This document shows, one piece after another, positions 31,151-39,106 of a DNA stretch of 64,000 bases; position 1 is the first letter of the stretch, and each line of letters opens with the position of its first letter. The position numbers and the translations under genes are program-made. Source of the stretch: Hoeflea_A sp963921345 (GTDB lineage Bacteria; Pseudomonadota; Alphaproteobacteria; Rhizobiales; Rhizobiaceae); NCBI GenBank assembly GCA_963921345.3, contig OZ001229.2:248001-312000 (forward strand), given 5' to 3'. Below the pieces are notes generated by a model. The model saw nothing but the letters and a program-made list of their open reading frames with translations, made no database searches and was not told the origin of the DNA.

Positions 31151-34100
31151 TCAGATACGGCTCCAGACATTGATCACAGTGCCGGTGGTCATAAATACGA
31201 TCAGTCCGTGGCTGGAACTGGTCATGTCAAGATAGGTGCGGACCTGCGACTGATAGTGCTCGAGTGTCCGGGGATCGGGGTTCACGTCGCTCTTCCAGTC
31301 AACGACGACGGCGGGGCGACCCTCGGCGGTCAAGGTCAACGCATCCGCGATGCCCGCCCTCGCCGTCTCCTCGCCGTCTACGGCGCAACTGGCGTAGACC
31401 GGGAACTCGGGCAGAAGGCCTGGCCGCAAGGCAACAATTTCGGGCAGCGCCAGGGTTCGAACGACACAGCCAGCCAGTTCCTCGGCTGAAAGTCCCATCG
31501 CCGGGTCTGCGACCGGCGAACAGCCCAGATCGCTGATAAGATTGCCGGCGCGTTCGATGAGTGTGGCCGGGTTCGCATCGGTTTCCCCGGTCAGAACCTC
31601 CTCCATGAGCTTGTGGAGGATCATTCCGCGCTCACGGCCACCTTGAACCGAAATCACGCCTTCCAGTTCGCGCGGTTGGTGGTCATCGGTTACACCCATC
31701 CAGATGCCAGCGTCTTCTTCCCGAAGCACTGGGCCCAAGGCATTTTCATCGCGGCTGGGTGCAAGCCAGGTCAGGCGGGTCTGCCGGGTAGCGATTGCTT
31801 CGGCTTCTGCGGCAAAGGCCGCGCGCGTCTGTACATTGCCGGCTCCTGCATCGGCGGTTGCGATGTCTGGAGGGAGATGCGAGACGTCCAGGCTCGGAAG
31901 CTCGGTGAGCGACAGGTCGACGAGACCGATCCAAGCCGACTTTGAGGGAGCGGCATCCAGCCTGGGGAGCACGAGGAGTTCGCGGGCGCGCGTGGCCGCG
32001 ACATACCAGAGCCGGATGTGCTCTCGCTTCTGTTCGTCCTTCTCCGTCTGGCGCGCGGTGTCATAGCCATCGGGAGCAATGTCCAGGATCTTGCAATAGA
32101 AGGTGTCGGACTGGCGGTCTATCAACGCGCTGTCGGTTTCCCTGATGCTGGTCATCGTGTTGACGGGTATGACAATTGGCCATTCGAGGCCTTTGGCTGC
32201 GTGCATGGTGAAGAGCGCGACTGCTTCCTCCTGAGCATCGGGCCGGCCTTCAACAGCCCGGGTCTCGTCGGTCCAGGCCGTGGTCATCGCCTCGGCAAAG
32301 GCACGCAGGCCGCGCACCGCGTAGTTGGTTGACAGGCTAAGATAGAGATCGACATTGGCGAGCGCACGCTCGGCCCGGCCATGATGGCGCTCCAGCAGGA
32401 TCGGACGAACCCGCATCACGTCCACGGCCTGAGAAAGCAGTTCGTGAGGTGTGGTGCTGTTGCCGCGTCGGTAGAGCCCTTGCAGCTTCTCGATGGTCTC
32501 ACGCGCCAGATCATGTCCGATGGTGGCGGGATCGACGCCGAGATCGAGACGGGGAATCCGGTCGGGTTGATCTTCGGAACGCGGGAGTGCCCAGACGATG
32601 TCGAGGAGTTCCTCCTCGGTGAGGCCGACCAGAGGGCCGCGCAGCAGCGCGCCGAACGCCAGCGTATCGCGCCGGTCAGCGAGAATGCGGGTCAGTGCGA
32701 TCAGGTCCTGGACTTCTTGCCGCCTGAAGAGGCCCTTGCCGGCCTGTGTCGCTACCGGGATACCGCGGCGTTCCAGTGCCTCCTCATAGCGCCACAGTTC
32801 GGCGCCGGTCGGTGCCAGCAAAGCGATGTCGCCCGGTTGGCAAAGACGATCCGCATCGCGGCGCCGGTTGATGATCGGGTGGCTGCCGATCAGCCTTGCG
32901 CACAGATCGGCGACCGCATCCGCTTCAGCATCTCGTTGCTGCTCGGCGCTGGCCTTGCCATTTTCATCCGCCACGGCGATGTCGAGTGCCGTGACGCACA
33001 GGCCGTCGTCGGGATCGTCGTGAAACGGATCGAGGGACGCGAAGCCGGGTTGACCATCAGCCGACAGCGTGGCCTCGAATCGCTCGTTGACGTATGTGAG
33101 GATCGAGGCACGGGAGCGGAAATTGGTGGAAATCGACAGGAAGCTGTCGGGGTCCTGGGCGCGCAAGGCATCGCGTGCCTGCACATAGGTGCCGACATCG
33201 GCGCCACGGAAGCGATAGATCGCCTGCTTGGGATCGCCGACCAGAAAAAGTGAGCCCGGCCGAATACGGAACCGGGTCCAGTCGCTCTCGCCATCGGCGG
33301 GCTCACCGCACAAGCGCCAGAAGATCTCGGCCTGAAGCGGATCTGTATCTTGGAACTCATCGACGAGGAGATGTGCGAAGCGCTGCCCCAGTGCGCGCCG
33401 GACATCGTCATGGTCGCGCAGCAGGTCGCGCGCGGCGAAGATCAGGTCATCGAAGTCAAGTTGGGCGCTTGCCCGCTTGTGGTCGCGATAGAGCGCCAGG
33501 ACCGGGCGCGCTTCCTCGATCAATGCTGCCAGAACCCGGCTGGTGGCCACCTGAAGAAGCGAGGTCCAAGCATCGCAGCAGGCGATGTAATGGCCTTCGG
33601 CGGTGTTGTTCAGTTGCTCGCCATCGGCCTTGGAGAGGCCCGCCTGCTTCGCTGCTTCGATCCATTTGCCCTTCTTGCGGTAGCGGGCGAAGTTGCCTGC
33701 ATTGGTGCAAAGGTCCTGGTGCGGGCGTGAGGTCAAAATCCAGACCAAGCCCGAAGGCGTCATGGGATCCGGACCACCCGCAAGCGCGGTCGCCATTTCG
33801 ACCAGCCGGTCGACGATGACGACCGTTTCCGGCTCGGTCGTCGTTGCCCCACGCATGAAGGCCGCGAAATCCACCGTAGCCTGCCTGAACTTCGTCAGAT
33901 CGCCGTCTAACGCGGAGATGGGCGGCGACGTGAGGGTTCGGCGGCGGCGTAGGTTTCTGGCTATCTTGCGGACGAGCGCCAAGGTTTCACGGGGGCTGTG
34001 AAATACCATTTCGGCAAGGATACCACCTTGGTCGCCGGACAGGCGTTCCCGCAGCCAGTCATCGACGATCTCGAGGAAAGCCAGATCGGCCTGACTGCCG

Positions 34101-34537
34101 TCCATGACGCCAGCGCCGGGATCGATGTCGGCCTCCGCCGGATAGGGCTTGATCAGGCGCTGACAGAAGCCATGGATGGTCGAGCAGGTCATTTCGTCGA
34201 TCGCTGCGTGCGCAGCTTCGAGATTGTCTCGCTGAGCCTGAGACAGACCATCAGGCAGAGCCACGCGCAACTCGGTGACTACATTGCCGATCAAGAGTTC
34301 TTCGACAATTTCGCGGACACGCGACAGCAGCTCGCTCGCGGCCAGTTCGGTGAAAGTGACAGCGGCGATGGAGCGCGGCGCAACGCCGTCGGCAAGCATG
34401 ACGGCGATGCGTCCGGCCATGACGGCGGTCTTGCCTGATCCCGCTCCGGCCTCAACCAACATCGACCGGTCATGGAGGTTGATCGCCTCGCGGCGGGCGC
34501 CGTCATCCTTGAGGGCCTCGGGCAGGGTGCCCATCAT
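31151..34537 (-). CDS. AddA-like UvrD helicase-nuclease
   Basis: 1128 residues. SF1 helicase: Walker A LVEAGAGSGKTAVMAGRIAV (about 27-46), motif Ia AAVTFTELAASEL, Walker B HLLVDEFQDTDPLQAEIF, motif III FLVGDPKQAIYRFRGAD, motif IV/V FTMHAAKGLEWPIVIPV, motif VI LWYVAATRARELL. A RecB-like PD-(D/E)XK nuclease ends it (VVVDWKSD at about 1077-1084, then YQSQVRTYLDM). This is the AddA architecture, but it differs from the chromosomal DNA-repair copy expected elsewhere. It overlaps the AddB-like gene by 4 bases. It probably degrades or processes linear double-stranded DNA. Confidence 0.88.
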   Translation of the reverse strand: MMGTLPEALKDDGARREAINLHDRSMLVEAGAGSGKTAVMAGRIAVMLADGVAPRSIAAVTFTELAASELLSRVREIVEELLIGNVVTELRVALPDGLSQAQRDNLEAAHAAIDEMTCSTIHGFCQRLIKPYPAEADIDPGAGVMDGSQADLAFLEIVDDWLRERLSGDQGGILAEMVFHSPRETLALVRKIARNLRRRRTLTSPPISALDGDLTKFRQATVDFAAFMRGATTTEPETVVIVDRLVEMATALAGGPDPMTPSGLVWILTSRPHQDLCTNAGNFARYRKKGKWIEAAKQAGLSKADGEQLNNTAEGHYIACCDAWTSLLQVATSRVLAALIEEARPVLALYRDHKRASAQLDFDDLIFAARDLLRDHDDVRRALGQRFAHLLVDEFQDTDPLQAEIFWRLCGEPADGESDWTRFRIRPGSLFLVGDPKQAIYRFRGADVGTYVQARDALRAQDPDSFLSISTNFRSRASILTYVNERFEATLSADGQPGFASLDPFHDDPDDGLCVTALDIAVADENGKASAEQQRDAEADAVADLCARLIGSHPIINRRRDADRLCQPGDIALLAPTGAELWRYEEALERRGIPVATQAGKGLFRRQEVQDLIALTRILADRRDTLAFGALLRGPLVGLTEEELLDIVWALPRSEDQPDRIPRLDLGVDPATIGHDLARETIEKLQGLYRRGNSTTPHELLSQAVDVMRVRPILLERHHGRAERALANVDLYLSLSTNYAVRGLRAFAEAMTTAWTDETRAVEGRPDAQEEAVALFTMHAAKGLEWPIVIPVNTMTSIRETDSALIDRQSDTFYCKILDIAPDGYDTARQTEKDEQKREHIRLWYVAATRARELLVLPRLDAAPSKSAWIGLVDLSLTELPSLDVSHLPPDIATADAGAGNVQTRAAFAAEAEAIATRQTRLTWLAPSRDENALGPVLREEDAGIWMGVTDDHQPRELEGVISVQGGRERGMILHKLMEEVLTGETDANPATLIERAGNLISDLGCSPVADPAMGLSAEELAGCVVRTLALPEIVALRPGLLPEFPVYASCAVDGEETARAGIADALTLTAEGRPAVVVDWKSDVNPDPRTLEHYQSQVRTYLDMTSSSHGLIVFMTTGTVINVWSRI

Positions 34538-37188
34538 TCCACCTCCCAGACCCGGGCGGCTTCGCCCAGTTGCTGCGTTGCGGCAGGCAGCTTGCGTTTG
34601 CGGTATGTGACGCTTGCGTTCGCCGGCAGTGCGAAGATGAGTTCGTCATAATCGCCGCCCGTGTCGTCACCTGGCAGCGCGGCACCGCCAGCAAAACTGG
34701 TTCTGGCGGCGCGGAGAAAGTCCGTGATCTCCGCAAGCACCGCCTCGGGATCGGCGAGTTGCAGATCGACCAACTCGCTTGGGTAAAGCAGCGAGGCATT
34801 GATTGTGACCTCATCACCCAGGAGCGCCTTCACTGCGAATGCGTAGAGGCAGCGCTGAAGCTCGCGACCGCCATTCAGTCGGATGTCACCGCGCGGCGGC
34901 CGGCCGGTCTTGTAGTCACGGACGAGCGCGCGCTTGCCCTCGTCCGCGATGTCGAGCCGGTCGATATAGCCGGCGATATTGAACCCTGTATCAGGTATCG
35001 TGACCGGCACGCCGGTATCCCAGGGCATCTGCGCGTCCGATTTTGGTTCCGATCCGCCGAATGGCACCTCGCCATAGGAGCGAGTGTCCGGCAGAAGATC
35101 GTCGCCATGGGACAGAGCCCGACACGCCATATGGCGGGCATCGTCCAAGGTGCGTTCCCAGATAATGGTCGGCGGAATCGGCCGCTCGCTTTCCCAATCG
35201 GCGGCGACAGATCCTGCGGCCCGGCAAACGGCCTCCTCGATTTTTACTGCATTGGCGACAGCCAGTCCGCCCGCATCTTCGAGGTCGCGCAAGGCGCGAT
35301 CAAGAACCATGTGGACAAGGTCGCCAACGCTTGTCGCGTCGAGCACCAGGGGTTCGGCGCTGCTTTGCGGGACGCGCCAACCGAACGCATAGACCCAGAC
35401 GAAGCTGAGCGGATTGCGCAACAGGCGGCGGAGCGAACTGGCCGATTGGGTGCGGTCGAGGATCGCCAGAGCGAGCGGGTGATCCGCCCGGATGCATCCG
35501 TCATGAGCCGTGACCTCGGCGCGCATCCAGTCGCGCCAGCAACTCTGCGCGCTGATCGTTTGCGGATAGCTGGCAAACTCATGTGGACGGGCCATAAGCC
35601 GGTCGGCTTCGCTGAAGGCATGTACGGGCACGGCATTGCGACGGAGGTAGGTCTCTTCATTATGCTTGGCAAGAAGTGAGCTGCGTCCCAAAAGGCGTCC
35701 ATCGCTGTTGCGCCGGGCGTGCGACAGGACGACTTCGTCGGATGTTGTGGCCAGAATCGTCTCGAAGTCTCGCCGATCGGCTAAGCTTACAGGAAGCGGA
35801 TCAAGTTCGGCTGTCGGAATGATATGGTCCGGTATCAGCCGGTCTTCGGCGATGCCGCGCGGCCAGCGCGAGGAGTTGAGTCCGAGCAATCGCACGAAGC
35901 GGCGTGGCGAAGCCGCGAGCGCGCTGGCCGGCATCCATGCCGCGGACACGCAGGCTTCCAGCCCGTCATCCTGTCTCAGGGTTTCGAGTGTGGCGTCGAT
36001 CGCGGCAGAAGGTCCGCACAGCAGTGCCTTGCGCCATATGGAGAGCGCCCGACCCTTGAGGAAAGCATCGCCGATCTCCGGCGCGGCACTCTGTCCTTTT
36101 GCGAGAAGTTCGATCGCCTCGCGTAGTGCCGGTGCATGATCCGTGCCGTCCGGCCAGTCCCCGGGCTTCAGCCTGGTCAACAAGCGGTCCCATGCACTGG
36201 ACGTCGAAAGGGGAGCATCGGCCGGCAGGACGCTCAGCCAGCCCTCGGGTAGGGTCTCGAACGGTGCCGAGTCCCGACACAGCGATGCAAGGCGCCGGAG
36301 ACGCGATTGCGACAGGCCGCGAACAACAATGTCGGCCAGCGCCGCGGACGCCTGCCCCTGGCGGGTGGTGACGGTTCTCACCCCGTGGACGAAGTGCAGG
36401 TCCATATTGGCATCTGCGCTCAGGGCGAGGAAATGATCGTCATAATCAGCGGGCGACGCGGCGGCGATGGCGATCTCTGATGATGCCACACCCGAGACAA
36501 GCAGCGCGCGCACCCAGCGCATCGCCTCAATTGCCTCGTGATAGGCCGTTTCCGCGCCGACGGCGCAGATCTCCGGCGACTCGGCCGATACACGCGAAAT
36601 ACCGACGCCAGTACCCTCCAGCCAGCCAGGCACGGTTCTTGGCCCGGCCGTCCATTGCACGGGAATATGCGCGGCGAGCGCCTTCAGCAGTGGCCGCCAG
36701 CAGGGTGAGAGTTCGGTCAGGCCAGCGATCTCAAGTGGCCCGATGACAGCCGGCGCATGGGCGATGCGGTTCGTCGCGGCGGCAACGATGTCGACAGGGC
36801 GCATCATGCCGGACGGAAGTTGATCCAGGACCGCCATTTCCAGGCGCGCGATGGCATCCAGACGTGGATGATCGGCGCCGCGTGCCGAAAGGTCGATACC
36901 TGCTCGCCAGGCCTTGTACAGCGTGTCCGCCGTTGCATCGATCATGCCGGGTAGCAACTTGATACTCTCAAGCGTGCCCATTGCCGTTGTCGGGAGCACC
37001 GCCTGGAGCGCAGCGCGTAAGCTTTCATTGTCGATGGTACGGGCAAAACCCCCAGCGAGTCGTACCGCTGCCTGCTCGAAAGACATGACCTGCAGGCCGT
37101 GGCGGCTGTCACGTGCCGCCGCAACGCGGCGTTCCCGCATGGCGAGGCGCCCATGAACCACGAGAGTGGATCGATTCGCTACGCACAT
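34534..37188 (-). CDS. AddB-like PD-(D/E)XK nuclease subunit
   Basis: 884 residues from ATG 37188. The N-terminal two-thirds is a degenerate helicase-like scaffold (RLLGLNSSRWPRGIAEDRLI, DEVVLSHARRNSDGRLLGRS resemble AddB). The C-terminal nuclease carries IAGYIDRLDIADEGKRALVR with DYKTG (Asp and Asp-x-Lys), preceded by SSLRRLLRNPLSFVWVYAFG and VLDATSVGDLVHMVLDRAL. It lacks a clear Walker A, as expected for AddB-type partners that may not be motors. Coupled (4-base overlap) to the AddA-like gene, it should form a heterodimer with it. Confidence 0.82.
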   Translation of the reverse strand: MCVANRSTLVVHGRLAMRERRVAAARDSRHGLQVMSFEQAAVRLAGGFARTIDNESLRAALQAVLPTTAMGTLESIKLLPGMIDATADTLYKAWRAGIDLSARGADHPRLDAIARLEMAVLDQLPSGMMRPVDIVAAATNRIAHAPAVIGPLEIAGLTELSPCWRPLLKALAAHIPVQWTAGPRTVPGWLEGTGVGISRVSAESPEICAVGAETAYHEAIEAMRWVRALLVSGVASSEIAIAAASPADYDDHFLALSADANMDLHFVHGVRTVTTRQGQASAALADIVVRGLSQSRLRRLASLCRDSAPFETLPEGWLSVLPADAPLSTSSAWDRLLTRLKPGDWPDGTDHAPALREAIELLAKGQSAAPEIGDAFLKGRALSIWRKALLCGPSAAIDATLETLRQDDGLEACVSAAWMPASALAASPRRFVRLLGLNSSRWPRGIAEDRLIPDHIIPTAELDPLPVSLADRRDFETILATTSDEVVLSHARRNSDGRLLGRSSLLAKHNEETYLRRNAVPVHAFSEADRLMARPHEFASYPQTISAQSCWRDWMRAEVTAHDGCIRADHPLALAILDRTQSASSLRRLLRNPLSFVWVYAFGWRVPQSSAEPLVLDATSVGDLVHMVLDRALRDLEDAGGLAVANAVKIEEAVCRAAGSVAADWESERPIPPTIIWERTLDDARHMACRALSHGDDLLPDTRSYGEVPFGGSEPKSDAQMPWDTGVPVTIPDTGFNIAGYIDRLDIADEGKRALVRDYKTGRPPRGDIRLNGGRELQRCLYAFAVKALLGDEVTINASLLYPSELVDLQLADPEAVLAEITDFLRAARTSFAGGAALPGDDTGGDYDELIFALPANASVTYRKRKLPAATQQLGEAARVWEVE

Positions 37189-37264
37189 GGTCGCTATCCT
37201 TCCCGGCGCAGGTCTCGTTAAACTGTTGGCTCAGCAGCGCTTGCGCGACAATGGTGGCGGTACT

Positions 37265-37399
37265 TCAAGCACATGCCGACAGGCCGTTCTTCAGCCTCGG
37301 GATCCACAGCCGCTCCTGGTCGAGGTCGACGTCCGCGCGCCGCAGGCCGATGGTCTCGGAGACGCGCAGGCCATGGCGGAACATCAACATTGCCGTCAT
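37265..37399 (-). pseudogene. Tyrosine recombinase internal fragment (duplication)
   Basis: 44 codons, MTAMLMFRHGLRVSETIGLR and LDQERLWIPRLKNGLS, repeating residues around the first catalytic Arg of the recombinase at 38156-38749. The match continues at DNA level for about 115 bases (37283-37397 versus 38490-38605) with few changes. Its ATG overlaps the stop of the preceding gene (ATGA). It cannot be a recombinase on its own. Confidence 0.8.
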
Positions 37400-38145
37400 G
37401 CACATACCCCCTCGGTCATATCGGCCGGATCCAGCATGGTTCCATTGAGCCAGATGTCGCAGATAAGGGGTGAGGACACTTTCAGCGTCATGGCCATGGA
37501 AATCTCCCGGACCAATTCGGGAGCCGGATCCCGGGTCCGCTCTGCAGGGGGCACCTTCCGGAGCCCGGCTTCGGCCTGCGTGGCGAGCCAATGGATTTGC
37601 TCGATGGCTGCCTCGGACAGGTCCGGTTCGAAAGGAAGCATGCCGCCCGCGATGATCCAGTGTCCCCGAACCCCGACGATGCGCATTGCCATGTGTTGCC
37701 CTGGCGTCATCGACCGCGTTCCGGATCGTTCCTCGACCCGGAACGGCTCACGGCCGTGGGTCAGGTCCCGAGCCATGAAGGATTGGCCGCGCCGGATGTC
37801 GCTGACTTCGTAGAGGCTCATGACCGACTGACGGATGCCGCGCAGATAGGCTTTCGGTATGGGTTTTTCCTTCCGGCGTCGCTGTTTTTCCTCCAGGTAG
37901 AGGTCGACGACGTTGCCGTCCTCGGTGTCGCGGCTGAGAAAGTCGTTCATCGTGATGTCATTGAGACAGGTGACCCAATGGTGGCCGATCTTTCCGGCCA
38001 GGTCATCGAAGGTGTCGAGATCGTGCTTTTCGCAGTAGCGATGAAGATGGTCGTGGATTGCCTGCTGCAGATGTCCTGGCCATGGTCCATGCGCCATCCA
38101 TTGCACGAGGTTTGCGAAGACGGTGTTGGGGATGGTGATTGCCAT
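37396..38145 (-). CDS. Hypothetical protein between recombinase and AddB-like genes
   Basis: 249 residues from the ATG at 38145 (MAITIPNTVFANLVQWMAHG). Segments such as LQQAIHDHLHRYCEKHDLDT, LEEKQRRRKEKPIPKAYLRG and EQIHWLATQAEAGLRKVPPA suggest a soluble, helical, partly basic protein. Family not recognised. It begins 10 bases after the recombinase stop, and the AddB-like gene follows ~210 bases later. The tail (PADMTEGVCA) may be altered by the duplication at 37265-37399. Confidence 0.6.
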   Translation of the reverse strand: MAITIPNTVFANLVQWMAHGPWPGHLQQAIHDHLHRYCEKHDLDTFDDLAGKIGHHWVTCLNDITMNDFLSRDTEDGNVVDLYLEEKQRRRKEKPIPKAYLRGIRQSVMSLYEVSDIRRGQSFMARDLTHGREPFRVEERSGTRSMTPGQHMAMRIVGVRGHWIIAGGMLPFEPDLSEAAIEQIHWLATQAEAGLRKVPPAERTRDPAPELVREISMAMTLKVSSPLICDIWLNGTMLDPADMTEGVCA

Positions 38146-38155
38146 GATCCGGACC

Positions 38156-38749
38156 TTACCAGAGGCCTTCGAAACGGCCTGCGGCCGTTCGGGTGTAATG
38201 GGCGGTGTGCCTGGGGTCTCGATGGCCGAGATAATCCTGGATGAGGCGCAGGTCATGGCCCCTGTTGGCGAGCGAGAAGCCGCAGGAGTGTCGCAGCATG
38301 TGGGGATGCACGTGGCCGAGCTCCGCCCGTTCTCCCGCGCGTGCGATGATGTAGTTGACCGCCTGTCGCGTCAGCGGCTGCCTGCGTTCGGATATGAACA
38401 CCCAGGGCAGGGCGTCATGGCGCCGCGACAGCCATCGGCGGATGGCGCGCAGTTCGTCGCCGGCGAGGGGTTGTTCGACGCTGAGGCCGTTCTTGAGCCT
38501 GGGGATCCACAGCCGTGCCTGGTCGAGGTCGACGTCCGCGCGGCGCAGTCCGATGGCCTCGGAGACGCGCAGGCCATGGCGGAACATCATCAGCGTGAGC
38601 AGGTGATCGCGGGTGCCGTGGCGTCCGCGTCTTGCGGCGGCGAGCAGGCGGTCGATTTCGGCCTGGCCGAGGAAGTCGCGGTGGCGTTCGTGGTGGTCGG
38701 CGGTGCGGGTGTCCGCGTTACATTTTACATTTCGCCGGGTGGGGGGCAT
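38156..38749 (-). CDS. Small tyrosine recombinase (FimB/FimE-size)
   Basis: 197 residues from the start MPPTRRNVK at 38749; the open frame to 38857 adds a region unlike this family. Catalytic residues: Arg in MMFRHGLRVSEAIGLR, His-x-x-Arg in HPHMLRHSCGFSL, His in YLGHRDPRH, and Tyr (about residue 185) in TAHYTRTAAGRF. The protein lacks a separate core-binding domain, as in FimB/FimE-type inversion recombinases. It is first in the operon leading to the AddAB-like pair. Confidence 0.88.
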   Translation of the reverse strand: MPPTRRNVKCNADTRTADHHERHRDFLGQAEIDRLLAAARRGRHGTRDHLLTLMMFRHGLRVSEAIGLRRADVDLDQARLWIPRLKNGLSVEQPLAGDELRAIRRWLSRRHDALPWVFISERRQPLTRQAVNYIIARAGERAELGHVHPHMLRHSCGFSLANRGHDLRLIQDYLGHRDPRHTAHYTRTAAGRFEGLW

Positions 38750-38934
38750 TTCGGGTTTGCTTTCGGGTCCTGGTTTTTCGGGGTGTTTCAGGGGGTTGCG
38801 GTATCCGGACTTTTGACATTTGGCGCATTCTGTAAAGAGTTGGGTGCTAAACGCCAACCTATCCCGAATATGCTATCGTTTCGATCGCCTTTCTCGTTTC
38901 ACGGCTTCGGTACATGCCCGCAATTTCACTCTAT

Positions 38935-39102
38935 CAATCGCTGCCTGTTCGGCCGGGATCGGACTTCTTGCCCAGGCAATGCGGCTCCATCAACTCCCAT
39001 TGAGCATCGGTCAGGATCATTCTTGTCATCGGTTACCCCCGCGTTTTGGGAGCCTGAACAAAAATCATCTGATTTAGGAATCCTCAATCTCAACAGGCCC
39101 TA
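38935..39102 (-). pseudogene. IS5-type element end with transposase N-terminus
   Basis: In reverse complement, an IS end (TAGGGCCTGTTGAGATTGAG, 39102 inward) is followed by an ATG at 39029 encoding MTRMILTDAQWELMEPHCLG and KKSDPGRTG before a stop. This is the start of an IS5-family transposase; the rest is missing. Confidence 0.75.
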
Positions 39103-39106
39103 AGTT

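Noticed and set aside
32381..33253. Long plus-strand frames across the AddA-like gene
   Set aside because: Shadows of a GC-rich gene with clear helicase motifs on the other strand.
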